Shown: piece after piece, positions 1 to 9,009 of the stretch | Layout of the letters: every line of letters begins with the position of its first letter | Numbering within the stretch: the stretch's first letter is position 1 | Assembly (NCBI RefSeq): GCF_001653715.1 | Contig: NZ_LWHQ01000043.1 | Span: forward strand, 135,288-199,287 | DNA: 64,000 nucleotides | DNA from: Methylobacterium platani | Lineage (GTDB): Bacteria > Pseudomonadota > Alphaproteobacteria > Rhizobiales > Beijerinckiaceae | Direction: 5' to 3' | Made by a program: the position numbers and the translations under genes | The notes under the pieces: generated by a model | Databases searched by the model: none | The model's input: only the letters and a program-made list of their open reading frames with translations | What the model was told of the DNA's origin: nothing

Positions 1-15
1 ATAGCGGGTGCAGGG

Positions 16-2637
16 ATGGGTCGAGTCGTGCGTAAGGCCGCGGGTGCCGCGGTCACGGGATCCCTGACGGTCCTGCTGGCGGCTGCCGTCACGGCAGGCG
101 CGAGCGGCCTTGCGCACGCGCAAGGCACGCTCAACGACCGCCTGGCGGCGGGATCGGCCAAGAACGCCGCCAAGGGCGGCAATTCCGAGCGCCTGCTCGT
201 CGAGGCCAAGGAGCTCGTCTACGACAACGACCGCAACACGGTCTCGGCGGTCGGCAATGCCGAATTGCATTACGGCCCGCGCACCCTGCTGGCCGACCGC
301 GTCCGCTACGACCGCAACACCGGCCGGGTCTTCGCCGAGGGCAACGTCCGCCTCACCGACCAGACCGGCTCGGTCGTGACCGGCGACCGGATGGAGCTGA
401 CCGACGACTTCAAGTCCGGCTTCATCGACTCGCTGCGCATCGAGCAGCCGATCGAGCAGCGCGGCCGCCCGGCCCGGGTGCGGTTCTCGGCCCCGCGCGG
501 CGAGCGCGTCGAGGGCCAGACCTCGACCTTCGAGTACGGCACCTACACCGCCTGCGAGCCGTGCAAGGACCATCCCGAGCGGCCGCCGCTGTGGCAGATC
601 AAGGCGGCGCGGATCATCCACAACAACGAGGAGCGCCGGATCTACTACGAGGATTCGACCCTCGAGGTGGCCGGCATCCCGATCGCCTACCTGCCGTACT
701 TCTACTCGCCCGACCAGACGGTGCGGCGCGAGACCGGCTTCCTGGCGCCGCACTTCGTGTCCTCGAACGTGCTCGGCTACGGCATCGGCACGCCGTTCTT
801 CTGGAACATCGCGCCCGATTACGACCTCACGGTCGAGCCGACCTTCCTGTCGAAGCAGGGCGTGCTCGGCCAGGCCGAGTGGCGCCAGCGCCTCGCCAAC
901 GGGTTCTACAACGTCCGGGTCAGCGGCATCTTCCAGTCGACCCCGAGCGCGTTCCTGCCCGGCCCCCTCGGCTCCGGCGACCGCGACTTCCGCGGCTCGA
1001 TCGAATCGGCCGGCCAGTTCTATCTCGGCCAGCAATGGCGTGCCGGCTGGGACGTCGTCGGCGTCACCGACAAGTGGTTCCTCGACAATTACCGCATCCG
1101 CAACCAGACGATCAGCACGGACTACTTCCGTGAGGCGGTCTCCACCGCCTTCCTGATCGGCCAGGGCGACCGGTCGTGGTTCGAGGCGCGAGGCTACTAC
1201 TTCAAGGGCCTGTCGACCTTCGACTGGCAGAAGCAGCAGCCGGTGGTCGCCCCGGTGATCGACTACGACAAGCGCCGCGACGGGCCCGACCCGATCGGCG
1301 GCGAGGTGCGGTTCCAGGCCAACTTCCAGCACCTGACCCGGGACGCGACCCAGTACACCCAGATCCCGCGCACCAGCACCTACCTCTTAAGCCCGAGCGT
1401 CAACGGCATCACCTTCCCGCTCTACAGCACCTGCTCGGTGTTCGAGCGCGGCCAGTGCCTGGTGAGCGGGCTCGCCGGCGACACCACCCGGGCGACCGCC
1501 CAGGTGTCGTGGCGGCGCACCTTCACGGACGAGTTCGGCCAGCGCTGGCAGCCCTTCGCCTACCTGCGCGGCGACGCCTTCTTCGTGAACCCGAGCACGA
1601 CCGGCTACCAGAACAACGAGATCAGCAACCTGTTCTCGCCGGACTCGAACTTCTCCGGCCGGGTGATGCCGGCGGTCGGCCTCGAGTACCGCTATCCCTT
1701 CGTCGCCGATTTCGGCCCGCTCGGCGTCCACACCGTGTCGCCGATCGCCCAGGTGATCGCGCGCCCGAGCGAGACCCATATCGGCCGCCTGCCGAACGAG
1801 GACGCCCAGAGCCTCGTCTTCGACGACACCTCGCTGTTCCAGTGGGACAAGTTCTCGGGCTACGACCGGGTCGAGGGCGGCGTGCGCGCCAATCTCGGCG
1901 CCGAATACTCGATCACCGGCCGCAACGGGTTCTACATGAACGCGATGTTCGGCGAGTCGATCGCGCTCGCCGGCGTCAACTCGTTCCGCCGCGGCGACAT
2001 CGTCAATGTCGGCCGCGATTCCGGCCTCGAGACCACCGGCTCGGACTTCGTCTCGCGCTTCCAGGTCTCGCCGAACCAGAACATCAGCTTCATCACCCGG
2101 GCCCGGTTCGACAACAGCACCTTCGCGCTCAAGCGCTTCGAGAGCGGCGTGACGGCGAAGTTCGCGCCGTTCCTGCCGCTCGAGACCTCGCTGATCTACG
2201 CCCGCTACGAGGCGCAGCCCGAACTCGGCTACGACCGCCGCCGCGAGGGCCTGCAGGCCTCCGCGCTCTACAACGTCACGCCGAACTGGTTCGTCACCGG
2301 CTCGGTGCTGTTCGACCTCTCGCACTACCTCCAGGTGCGCGAGTTCTACGCCACGGCGGCCCAGGCCTACTTCCTCAACCCGGTCGGCACTGCGCCGACC
2401 TACGACCGGCCCGACAAGTTCTACGTCTCGTCGTCGGGCTTCGGCGTAGGCTACCGCGACGAGTGCACGACGATCTCGCTCAACTACCTGTCGTCGCCGA
2501 TCGAGACGGCGTCGGGCCTGCGCGAGCGCAACCGCACCTTCCTGCTGCGGATCGAGCTGCGCACCCTCGGCGAGGCGAATTTCCGCCAGAACCTCAGCAC
2601 CACCACGACGGCGGACGGCATCGCGACGGCCCGGTGA
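16..2637 (+). CDS. lptD: LPS-assembly outer membrane protein LptD
   Basis: Outer-membrane beta-barrel that inserts lipopolysaccharide into the outer leaflet together with LptE. The 873-residue product has an N-terminal signal peptide ending near residue 36, an OstA/LptA-like region at about 50-190, and then a long barrel rich in aromatic beta-strand patterns. A CEPC motif (C180, C183) and a lone C817 near the C-terminus could supply the inter-domain disulfides known in LptD; two further cysteines lie mid-barrel. The ATG is only 15 bases from the window edge, so upstream neighbours are unseen. In many proteobacteria the next gene is surA, but here it is a small gene on the other strand. Confidence 0.96.
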   Translation: MGRVVRKAAGAAVTGSLTVLLAAAVTAGASGLAHAQGTLNDRLAAGSAKNAAKGGNSERLLVEAKELVYDNDRNTVSAVGNAELHYGPRTLLADRVRYDRNTGRVFAEGNVRLTDQTGSVVTGDRMELTDDFKSGFIDSLRIEQPIEQRGRPARVRFSAPRGERVEGQTSTFEYGTYTACEPCKDHPERPPLWQIKAARIIHNNEERRIYYEDSTLEVAGIPIAYLPYFYSPDQTVRRETGFLAPHFVSSNVLGYGIGTPFFWNIAPDYDLTVEPTFLSKQGVLGQAEWRQRLANGFYNVRVSGIFQSTPSAFLPGPLGSGDRDFRGSIESAGQFYLGQQWRAGWDVVGVTDKWFLDNYRIRNQTISTDYFREAVSTAFLIGQGDRSWFEARGYYFKGLSTFDWQKQQPVVAPVIDYDKRRDGPDPIGGEVRFQANFQHLTRDATQYTQIPRTSTYLLSPSVNGITFPLYSTCSVFERGQCLVSGLAGDTTRATAQVSWRRTFTDEFGQRWQPFAYLRGDAFFVNPSTTGYQNNEISNLFSPDSNFSGRVMPAVGLEYRYPFVADFGPLGVHTVSPIAQVIARPSETHIGRLPNEDAQSLVFDDTSLFQWDKFSGYDRVEGGVRANLGAEYSITGRNGFYMNAMFGESIALAGVNSFRRGDIVNVGRDSGLETTGSDFVSRFQVSPNQNISFITRARFDNSTFALKRFESGVTAKFAPFLPLETSLIYARYEAQPELGYDRRREGLQASALYNVTPNWFVTGSVLFDLSHYLQVREFYATAAQAYFLNPVGTAPTYDRPDKFYVSSSGFGVGYRDECTTISLNYLSSPIETASGLRERNRTFLLRIELRTLGEANFRQNLSTTTTADGIATAR

Positions 2638-2645
2638 CGGGAGGG

Positions 2646-2670
2646 GCGCGCTCCGGATGCCGGAGCGCGC
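2646..2670. terminator. Hairpin between convergent lptD and coiled-coil gene
   Basis: A perfect 11-bp GC-rich stem with a 3-nt loop lies 8 bases after the lptD stop and just before the stop of the opposite gene. There is no T-run, so factor-independent termination is only probable. Confidence 0.6.
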
Positions 2671-2673
2671 CGA

Positions 2674-3087
2674 TCAGGGTCCGACGACGCGCACCAGGGC
2701 GATCACCGCGCTCAGGATGATCAGCGTCTGAAATCCGATCGTCCCGAACATCCACTTGACGATCTCGGACCGTTGACGCTCCAGCCTGGTCTCGAGGCGC
2801 GACTCCGACTCGCGCAGCTCGGATTTGAACTCGGTCCGGAGCGTCTGCATGTCGTTCTTCAGCTCGGTCCGGAGCGTCTGAATGTCGTTCTTCAACTCGG
2901 TGCGAAGGGCCTGCATCTCGTTCCGGAGCCCGGTATCCAGGCTGTGCAGATCGCTCTTCGTCGCGAGATCCCCCTGAACGGCTTCGGGCACGGCGACGGC
3001 GAACCCTTCCGCCTGCTCGGGGGACAGCTGCACCTTGTCGCGCAGGGTCCGGGCGAACGTCAGCGTGTCGAAGGCGACGCTTGCCAT
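2674..3087 (-). CDS. DUF1640-like coiled-coil protein with C-terminal membrane helix
   Basis: A 137-residue protein read from the ATG whose complement is at 3085-3087. Residues 1-40 are a helical head; residues about 50-105 form a charged coiled coil containing three near-identical 11-residue units of the type LRTELKNDxQT; the last 25 residues are one hydrophobic helix (WMFGTIGFQTLIILSAV). This architecture matches the DUF1640/MCUR1-like bacterial coiled-coil proteins, which have no firm function. It is convergent with lptD and occupies the slot usually held by surA. The repeats are also visible as 33-bp direct repeats in the DNA. Family assignment is by architecture only. Confidence 0.75.
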   Translation of the reverse strand: MASVAFDTLTFARTLRDKVQLSPEQAEGFAVAVPEAVQGDLATKSDLHSLDTGLRNEMQALRTELKNDIQTLRTELKNDMQTLRTEFKSELRESESRLETRLERQRSEIVKWMFGTIGFQTLIILSAVIALVRVVGP

Positions 3088-3243
3088 GGGTCGGGACGAT
3101 CCGGAGGTCTGCTCGCCGAAGGGTGCCCGGAACCAACCACGGCCGCGACGGAAGGTTCGCCCGGCATCGTGCGGGGCGCTTGCCCGGCGGGAGCCGGGAT
3201 GCCATGGCGCGGGGATGCGCCACGACGGACGGGGATCCCCGCG

Positions 3244-4281
3244 ATGACCACAGCCCTTGCGCTGACACAGGGCGATCCGGCCGGGATCGGCCCGGAGATC
3301 ACCCTGCGGGCCTGGCTCGCCCGGGAGGAGCACGGCCTGGCGCCGTTCTTCGTCATCGCCGACCCCGGTTTCCTGGCGCGGATCGCCGCCCGGCTCGGCC
3401 TCGCGGTGCCGCTCGCTGACGTTACGCCCGAGACGGCGGCGGAGGCGTTCGGACGCGCCCTGCCGGTGGTGCCGCTGCCGGGCGGCCTCGCCGTCGCGGC
3501 CGAGCCCGGCCGGCCGGATCCGGCGAGCGCCGCCGCCACCCTCGCGTCGATCGACGAGGCGGTGCGGCTGGTGCAGGCCGGCCGCGCCCCCGCCCTCGTC
3601 ACCAACCCGATCGCCAAGCACGTGCTCTACGAGGCGGGCTTCCGCCATCCCGGCCATACCGAGTACCTGGCGGCGCTCGCCGCCCCGCCCGGCGCGACCG
3701 GGCCGACACCCGTGATGCTGCTGTGGTCCGAGACGCTGGCGGTGGTGCCGGTGACGATCCACGTGCCGTTACGCCGTGTGCCCGACCTCCTCACCACGGA
3801 TCTCGTGGTCGAGACCGCCCGCATCGTCGACCACGACATGCGAACCCGCTTCGGGCTGGCCAGACCGCGCCTCGTGCTCGCCGGGCTCAACCCGCATGCC
3901 GGCGAGGCCGGCACGATGGGCACCGAGGACCGCGACGTGCTGGCACCGGCGGTCGCGTCCTTGCAGGCGGAGGGCATCGCCATCACCGGCCCGCACCCGG
4001 CCGACACGCTGTTCCACGCCCGGGCGCGGGCGACCTACGACGTGGCGCTCGCGCCGACCCACGACCAGGCGCTGATCCCGATCAAGACCCTCGCCTTCGA
4101 CGAGGGCGTGAACGTGACTCTCGGCCTGCCGTTCCTGCGCACCTCGCCGGATCACGGCACCGCCTTCGACATCGCCGGCAAGGGGCTGGCGAAGCCCGAC
4201 AGCTTGGTGGCGGCCCTCAGGCTCGCCGGTCGGCTGACCCGGTCGCCCGAGATCCAGGACCGGAAAGGAATCGCGGCGTGA
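3244..4281 (+). CDS. pdxA: 4-hydroxythreonine-4-phosphate dehydrogenase PdxA
   Basis: Oxidises 4-phosphohydroxy-L-threonine, with decarboxylation, in pyridoxal phosphate (vitamin B6) synthesis. The 345-residue length is normal. The start MTTALALTQGDPAGIG carries the family signature GDPAGIGPE. The expected metal-binding histidines fit H173 (TIHVP), H218 (NPHAGE) and H273 (PTHDQ), and HPGHTEY at 135-141 is the substrate-binding segment. Translation could extend upstream in frame to 2773, but that would run through the opposite coiled-coil gene, and the family N-terminus begins at this ATG. The stop overlaps the rsmA GTG start by 4 bases, so the pair is coupled. Confidence 0.95.
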   Translation: MTTALALTQGDPAGIGPEITLRAWLAREEHGLAPFFVIADPGFLARIAARLGLAVPLADVTPETAAEAFGRALPVVPLPGGLAVAAEPGRPDPASAAATLASIDEAVRLVQAGRAPALVTNPIAKHVLYEAGFRHPGHTEYLAALAAPPGATGPTPVMLLWSETLAVVPVTIHVPLRRVPDLLTTDLVVETARIVDHDMRTRFGLARPRLVLAGLNPHAGEAGTMGTEDRDVLAPAVASLQAEGIAITGPHPADTLFHARARATYDVALAPTHDQALIPIKTLAFDEGVNVTLGLPFLRTSPDHGTAFDIAGKGLAKPDSLVAALRLAGRLTRSPEIQDRKGIAA

Positions 4282-5114
4282 GCGCCCAGGACGGATTGCC
4301 GCCGCTGCGGGAGGTGGTGCAGGCGCACGACCTGCTGCCGCGCCGCTCGCTCGGCCAGAACTTCCTGTTCGACCTGAACCTCACCGGGCGGATCGCCCGG
4401 GCGGCCGGGCCGCTCGAGGGCGTGACGGTGGTCGAGGTCGGCCCCGGCCCCGGCGGCCTGACCCGGGCGCTGCTGATGCACGGTGCGGCCCGCGTGATCG
4501 CGATCGAGCGCGACCCCCGCGCCCTGCCGGCGCTCGCGGAGATCGCCGCGCATTACCCCGGGCGGCTGGAGGTGGTGGAGGCCGACGCGCTCGCCTTCGA
4601 CCCCCGGCCGCTGATCGGCGAGGGTCCGGCCCGCATCGTCGCGAACCTGCCCTACAATGTCGGCACCCAGCTCCTCACCGGCTGGCTCACCGCGGAGGCC
4701 TGGCCGCCGTGGTGGGATTCGCTGACCCTGATGTTCCAGCGCGAGGTCGCCGAGCGCATCGTCGCCGACGAGGGCGACCGGGCGAATTACGGCCGGCTCG
4801 GCGTCCTGTGCGGCTGGCGCACCAAGGCGCAGATCCTGTTCGACGTGCCGCCCTCCGCCTTCGTGCCGCCGCCGAAGGTCACCTCGAGCGTGGTGCGGCT
4901 GGTGCCGCGGCCCGAGCCCCTGCCCTGCCGGGTCCGGGCGCTCGAGACCGTGACCGGCGCCGCCTTCGGCCAGCGCCGCAAGATGCTGCGCCAGAGCCTG
5001 AAGGCGGCGACGCCCGATCCGGCCCGCCTGCTCGCCGCCGCCGGGATCCCGGAGACGGCGCGGGCCGAGGAGGTCCCGGTCGAGGGGTTCGTCGCGATGG
5101 CGCGGGTGCTCTGA
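4278..5114 (+). CDS. rsmA: 16S rRNA (adenine1518/1519-N6)-dimethyltransferase RsmA
   Basis: Dimethylates two adjacent adenines in the 3'-terminal helix of 16S rRNA during small-subunit maturation; loss gives kasugamycin resistance (ksgA). The 278-residue protein has the RRSLGQNFL N-terminus, the SAM-binding motif VEVGPGPGGLT near residues 52-62 and the catalytic NLPYNV motif at 123-128. GTG is chosen because it overlaps the pdxA stop (GTGA) and gives the standard N-terminus; the longer in-frame reading lies inside pdxA. The order lptD-(surA)-pdxA-rsmA is conserved in proteobacteria. Confidence 0.95.
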   Translation: MSAQDGLPPLREVVQAHDLLPRRSLGQNFLFDLNLTGRIARAAGPLEGVTVVEVGPGPGGLTRALLMHGAARVIAIERDPRALPALAEIAAHYPGRLEVVEADALAFDPRPLIGEGPARIVANLPYNVGTQLLTGWLTAEAWPPWWDSLTLMFQREVAERIVADEGDRANYGRLGVLCGWRTKAQILFDVPPSAFVPPPKVTSSVVRLVPRPEPLPCRVRALETVTGAAFGQRRKMLRQSLKAATPDPARLLAAAGIPETARAEEVPVEGFVAMARVL

Positions 5115-5200
5115 GGACAACCGCGGCCCGGCGACGGACAAAGGGGCGCCGCCTGGAAAAAAGCCCCCGATCCGCGAGGGCCGAGGGCCGTGTTTGATCG

Positions 5201-5221
5201 GCGGGGAGCATCGCTCCCCGC
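5201..5221. terminator. Hairpin between convergent rsmA and Tim44-like gene
   Basis: A perfect 9-bp stem (GCGGGGAGC and its complement) around a 3-nt loop sits in the short convergent gap and could serve both directions. Confidence 0.55.
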
Positions 5222-5231
5222 GAAACGCGGG

Positions 5232-6233
5232 TTATCGCGTCTGCTGGATGGCCGAGACCACCCACGGGCCGCCGCGCTCGCGCAGGAAGGTCCAGACCTC
5301 CGTCGCCTCGGGCGGGTTGGTCTCGACGACCTTGCCGCTGGCGCGCTCGATCAGCGCGTCGCGCAGGGTGTAGCGCATCGCCACGGTGGCGTAATCGACC
5401 GGGCCCTCGCGCCAGGCCTCGGCGAGGTCGCCCTGCTGCAGCTTCACGTCGGCGATCTTGTTGACCACGCCGCGGGCGGCGTTGGCCCGGATCTCCTCGC
5501 CGAAATAGCCGAACATCTCCGGCGTCGTGAGACGGCGCAGGGTGGCGGCGTCCTCGGCGCCGTAGGCGAGCTGGACCTGGCTCAGGGTGCGCTCGAAGGC
5601 GTCGAAATCCTGCGGGCCGATGCCGACCTCGTCGCGCTTGGGCGGGCGGGCCTGCTGCGCCGCCGCGCCGCCGCCGAGCATGCCGCCCAGACCGCCGCCG
5701 AGGCCGCCGCCCAGGTTGCCACCCGTCATGTTGCCACCCGTGCCGCCGAGCGGACCGCCGGGACCGGAGGCCGGGCCGCTGCGCTGATAGGCGCCCGCCA
5801 TGGCCGGCTCGGCCCGGCGGCGGCGGAAGAAGCGCAGGGCCAGCATCACCACGCCGACCAGCAGGCCGACCTGGAGCAGCAGGCCGAGGAACGAGGCGAT
5901 GCCGCCCAGCCCGCCGAAGAAGCCGCCGCCGACCAGCGCGCCGAGGAGGCCCGCGCCGAGGAGGCCGGCGAAGAAGCCGCCGCCGAAGCGGCGCTGCGGC
6001 GCGGCCGGGGCGCCCATCGACGAGCCGGGCTGGGTCATCGAGCGCTGCATCGGCGCCGGGGCGCCGGGGGCGGTCGTGGTCGGGGCCGGCGCCGAATAGG
6101 TGCGGGAGCCGCGCGAACCCATGGAGGAGCCGCTGCCGGGACGCGCCTCGCCGGCCGTCGCCGCCACGGCCATCAGGGCCGCCAGGCCGAAGGCCACCGC
6201 CGTCCGGCGGCCGCGGGTGAAGGTGGTCATCAT
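5232..6233 (-). CDS. Tim44-like domain inner-membrane protein
   Basis: A 333-residue protein with an N-terminal signal-like helix (about residues 10-28), a glycine/proline-rich linker, one or two glycine-rich hydrophobic helices at about 80-135 followed by RRRR, a second glycine-rich linker, and a C-terminal Tim44-like domain (about 205-330) ending at VVSAIQQTR. The Tim44 fold in bacteria is a membrane-associated domain of unsettled role; mitochondrial Tim44 recruits Hsp70 to the import channel. The Gly-rich segments are low complexity. It is transcribed in the same direction as the histidine kinase upstream, 190 bases away, with no visible shared operon signal. Confidence 0.85.
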   Translation of the reverse strand: MMTTFTRGRRTAVAFGLAALMAVAATAGEARPGSGSSMGSRGSRTYSAPAPTTTAPGAPAPMQRSMTQPGSSMGAPAAPQRRFGGGFFAGLLGAGLLGALVGGGFFGGLGGIASFLGLLLQVGLLVGVVMLALRFFRRRRAEPAMAGAYQRSGPASGPGGPLGGTGGNMTGGNLGGGLGGGLGGMLGGGAAAQQARPPKRDEVGIGPQDFDAFERTLSQVQLAYGAEDAATLRRLTTPEMFGYFGEEIRANAARGVVNKIADVKLQQGDLAEAWREGPVDYATVAMRYTLRDALIERASGKVVETNPPEATEVWTFLRERGGPWVVSAIQQTR

Positions 6234-6423
6234 CGGTTCGTCTCAGCCTCGCGCAATCACCAGTGAGGGTCGTCCAGGCCCCCGATCGCACATATGGGGG
6301 CATGGGTGGCGCAGTAGAAGGGAGGCATCGCGCCGGATGCCGGCCCGGTTGTAACTACACCCGATGAAGAGTCACCGATCGCCGCCAGATCTGCCAAGCG
6401 ATAAATTTTTGCGACGATCGGGA

Positions 6424-7557
6424 TTATCGACCCGAGGCACTTCGTTGGAGACGCAGCCGCGGCGCCTCCGCGGCCGGGAAGGTCATGCGCACGCAGGTCC
6501 CCTCGCCGGGCCGGCTGCGCAGGGCGACGGCGCCGTTCTGGCGCTTGACCACCGCGTTGAGGATGGCGAGGCCGGTGCCGCGGCCGGGCTCGCGGGTGGT
6601 GAAGAACGGCTCCAGCGCCCGGGCCAGCACCTCCGGCGCCATGCCGGCGCCGGTATCGGTCACGCTGAGCGCGACGTGGCGCCCCGCCGCCCCGTCGGCG
6701 GCGACGCCCTCGCCGCCGTGGTTGCGGGTCTCGACGGTGACGCGCCCGCCCGCCGGCATCGCCTCGGCGGCGTTGCGCAGCAGGATCTGCAGGATCAGCT
6801 CGGTCTGGACCGGATCGACGCAGGCGATCCACAGGTCGTCGGCGAGGTCGAGGTCGAGGGCGACCGCCGTGCCGAGCAGCCCGGCGGCCCGCTCGCGGCA
6901 ATCGCGCAGCAGCGCGTTGAGGTCGACCGGCCGGGGCTCGGGCCGGTGCCTGCGCGAGAAGGCCAGGAGATGGCGGGTCAGCGCCGAGGCGCGCTCGGCG
7001 GCGTCGGTCGAGCGGCTCAGCGCGCGCTGCACGAAGGCGTCCGGATGCTCGCCGAGGCGCCGGCGCAGGCCGTCGACGTAGCCGACGAGGATCTGCAGCA
7101 GGTTGTTGAACTCGTGCGCGACGCCGTTGGTGAGCTGCCCCAGCGCCTCGCGCCTCTGCGCCAGGGCCAGGGAGACCTCGAGGTCGCGGCACCGCGAGGT
7201 CTCGACGATCTGGATCAGGCCGGCGCCCCCGTCGCCCGGCAGCGGCGAGAGGTGCAGCGCCGCCCAGAGCGTCGCGCCGTCGTGCCGGCGCAGCGGCACC
7301 TCGGCGCTGCCCGGCCCGCCGGCCGCCAGGAGCGCGCGCAGGGCCGCCTCCGCCTCCGGCTCGGCGCCGAGGGCGGCGACCGTCCCGGGCGCGCCGGCGA
7401 GCAGCCGTCCGGCGGCCGGGTTGGCGAAGCGCACGACGCCCTCCGGCCCGGGCGCGACCAGGAGCGAGGGCAGCGGCGCGGCGGCGAGCGCGGCCCGCAG
7501 GGCATCGGCGTCCTCAGGCATCTCGGCAGCCGGCGCTGGCGCGAGGACATCCGGCAC
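6424..7557 (-). CDS. PAS-containing sensor histidine kinase
   Basis: A 377-residue apparently soluble kinase. A degenerate PAS domain covers about residues 25-125. The HisKA-type phosphoacceptor is in AHEFNNLLQI (about residue 150), a form typical of soluble alphaproteobacterial kinases. The ATPase domain contains RNAAEAM (N box), DTGAGM (G1), EPFFTTR (F box) and GRGTGLAI (G2). No transmembrane helix is visible. The GTG start at 7557 is preceded by a GGAGG site about 8 bases away. No response regulator is adjacent, so its partner is unknown. Confidence 0.88.
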   Translation of the reverse strand: MPDVLAPAPAAEMPEDADALRAALAAAPLPSLLVAPGPEGVVRFANPAAGRLLAGAPGTVAALGAEPEAEAALRALLAAGGPGSAEVPLRRHDGATLWAALHLSPLPGDGGAGLIQIVETSRCRDLEVSLALAQRREALGQLTNGVAHEFNNLLQILVGYVDGLRRRLGEHPDAFVQRALSRSTDAAERASALTRHLLAFSRRHRPEPRPVDLNALLRDCRERAAGLLGTAVALDLDLADDLWIACVDPVQTELILQILLRNAAEAMPAGGRVTVETRNHGGEGVAADGAAGRHVALSVTDTGAGMAPEVLARALEPFFTTREPGRGTGLAILNAVVKRQNGAVALRSRPGEGTCVRMTFPAAEAPRLRLQRSASGR

Positions 7558-7686
7558 GGGCGGACCTCCGTGGTGGCGCGGCCGGGGCCGCCCGCCGCGG
7601 CGGCCGGGTCGTGTCCGCGATCAGGGCCCGCACTCTAGTGCAAGTCGGGGCGGCGTGAAAACCGCGACGCCCGGGCGCCTCGGCGC

Positions 7687-8412
7687 TCACGCCCGGCCGT
7701 CGTCGTCGACGAGGACCGTCGGCCCGAAGATCGCCTCGAAGCGCCCGCGCAGCACCGCGTCGACCTCCGGCAGGGTGACCGGGCGGCCGAGATCGACGAG
7801 GCTGGTGACGCCGTGCTCGCGCACGCCGCACGGCACGATGCCGGAGAAGTGCGACAGGTCCGGCTCGACGTTCAGGCTGACGCCGTGGAAGGTCGCCCAG
7901 CGCCGCACCCGGATGCCGATCGCCGCGATCTTGTCCTCGACGCCCGGCCCCTTCTCCGGCCGGCGCACCCAGACGCCGACCCGGTCCTCCCGGCGCTCGC
8001 CCCGCACCGTGAACGCCTCCAGGGTGTCGATCAGCCAGGCCTCGAGGGCGGCCACGTAGGCGCGCAGGTCCGGCCGGCGCCGGTTGAGGTCGAGCATGAC
8101 GTAGGCCACCCGCTGCCCGGGGCCGTGATAGGTGTACTGCCCGCCCCGTCCCGTGCGGTGGACCGGGAAGCGCTCCGGCGCCACCAGGTCCTGCGCCTTC
8201 GCCGAGGTCCCGGCGGTGTAGAGCGGCGGGTGCTCGACGAGCCAGACGCGCTCCAGCGCGCGCCCCTCGGCGATCGCGGCGGCCCGCGCCTCCATCGCGG
8301 CTTCCGCCTCGCGGTAATCGAGGCGCGCGTCGCGCACCACCCACTCGACGGGGGGGCTGCCGGGGGCGGGCAGGAGGCTGCCCGGGGCGGTTGCGAGCCG
8401 GTCGTTTACCAA
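7687..8412 (-). CDS. lipB: Octanoyltransferase LipB
   Basis: Transfers octanoate from acyl carrier protein to lipoyl domains, the first step of de novo lipoate attachment. The 241-residue protein has the signatures PLYTAGT, HRTGRGGQYTYHGPGQ and GIVPCGVREHGVTS, with catalytic C195, and the conserved lysine in VEDKIAAIG. The reading begins with TTG at 8412 because no ATG is available near the expected N-terminus; the true start may be a nearby GTG a few residues into the protein. It is divergent from the FliN-like gene with about 50 bases between starts. Confidence 0.93.
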   Translation of the reverse strand: MVNDRLATAPGSLLPAPGSPPVEWVVRDARLDYREAEAAMEARAAAIAEGRALERVWLVEHPPLYTAGTSAKAQDLVAPERFPVHRTGRGGQYTYHGPGQRVAYVMLDLNRRRPDLRAYVAALEAWLIDTLEAFTVRGERREDRVGVWVRRPEKGPGVEDKIAAIGIRVRRWATFHGVSLNVEPDLSHFSGIVPCGVREHGVTSLVDLGRPVTLPEVDAVLRGRFEAIFGPTVLVDDDGRA

Positions 8413-8463
8413 GGCTTCACCATAAGATCGGATTGTCGGGGCATCGTGTGGTGATCAGGGTGG

Positions 8464-8778
8464 GTGCGTCCGTTGGCGGTACTCGACATTCTCAAGGTGG
8501 ACCTCGCGGTCGTGCTCGGGCGGACCCGGATGCCGATCCACATGCTGCTGCGCATGGGCCGCGGCGCGGTGATCGAGCTCGATTCCACCGACAGCGATAT
8601 GGTCGAGATCCTCGCCAACAACCACCCGATCGCCCGCGGCCAGATCGTGGTCACGGGCAACCGCATCTCCGTGGAGGTGACCGAGCTGATCCGCAAGGCC
8701 GAGGTGGTGCAGGAGCCCGGCATCCGCATCGGCGACGGCGGCGCCTCCCTGCTCGGCACCCTGTCGGACGCTCTCTAG
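8464..8778 (+). CDS. FliN-like flagellar motor switch (SpoA-domain) protein
   Basis: A 104-residue protein consisting almost wholly of a SpoA/FliN C-terminal domain: VDLAVVLGRTRMPI, then LRMGRGAVIELD, NNHPIARGQIVV and RISVEVTELI, the standard FliN motif order. FliN forms the lower C-ring of the flagellar switch with FliM and FliG. A start at GTG 8464 is given; TTG three codons later is an alternative. Typical FliN proteins have an additional N-terminal tail that is short or absent here. No flagellar genes lie nearby, so it is either an isolated fliN or a paralogue. Confidence 0.85.
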   Translation: MRPLAVLDILKVDLAVVLGRTRMPIHMLLRMGRGAVIELDSTDSDMVEILANNHPIARGQIVVTGNRISVEVTELIRKAEVVQEPGIRIGDGGASLLGTLSDAL

Positions 8779-8901
8779 GCGAGATTGTTCGCCGGATCCG
8801 CATCGGGGCGCTTGCGTCCCCGGGAGGGGACTGGTATTCGCAGCCTCGCTTCGGACGGGTCTCACCCCCGCCCCGCCGCTTCCGGCGAGACGAAGCGATC
8901 C

Positions 8902-8986
8902 GCGGCCGTGGCGGAATTGGTAGACGCGCTAGCTTGAGGTGCTAGTTGGGCAACCAGTGGAGGTTCGAGTCCTCTCGGCCGCACCA
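8902..8986 (+). tRNA. tRNA-Leu (GAG)
   Basis: An 85-nt class II tRNA with acceptor stem GCGGCCG paired to CGGCCGC, an encoded CCA, anticodon loop TTGAGGT between CTAGC and GCTAG, a long variable arm and the T-loop GGTTCGAGTCC. The anticodon is GAG, reading CUC/CUU leucine codons. Confidence 0.97.
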
Positions 8987-9009
8987 TTCCTTCCTCGAAG
9001 GAGCGGAAT
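8986..9009 (+). terminator. Hairpin after first tRNA-Leu
   Basis: ATTCC and GGAAT flank an inner TCCT-cga-AGGA pairing directly after the CCA end, giving an imperfect stem that may end transcription or mark 3' processing. Confidence 0.4.
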
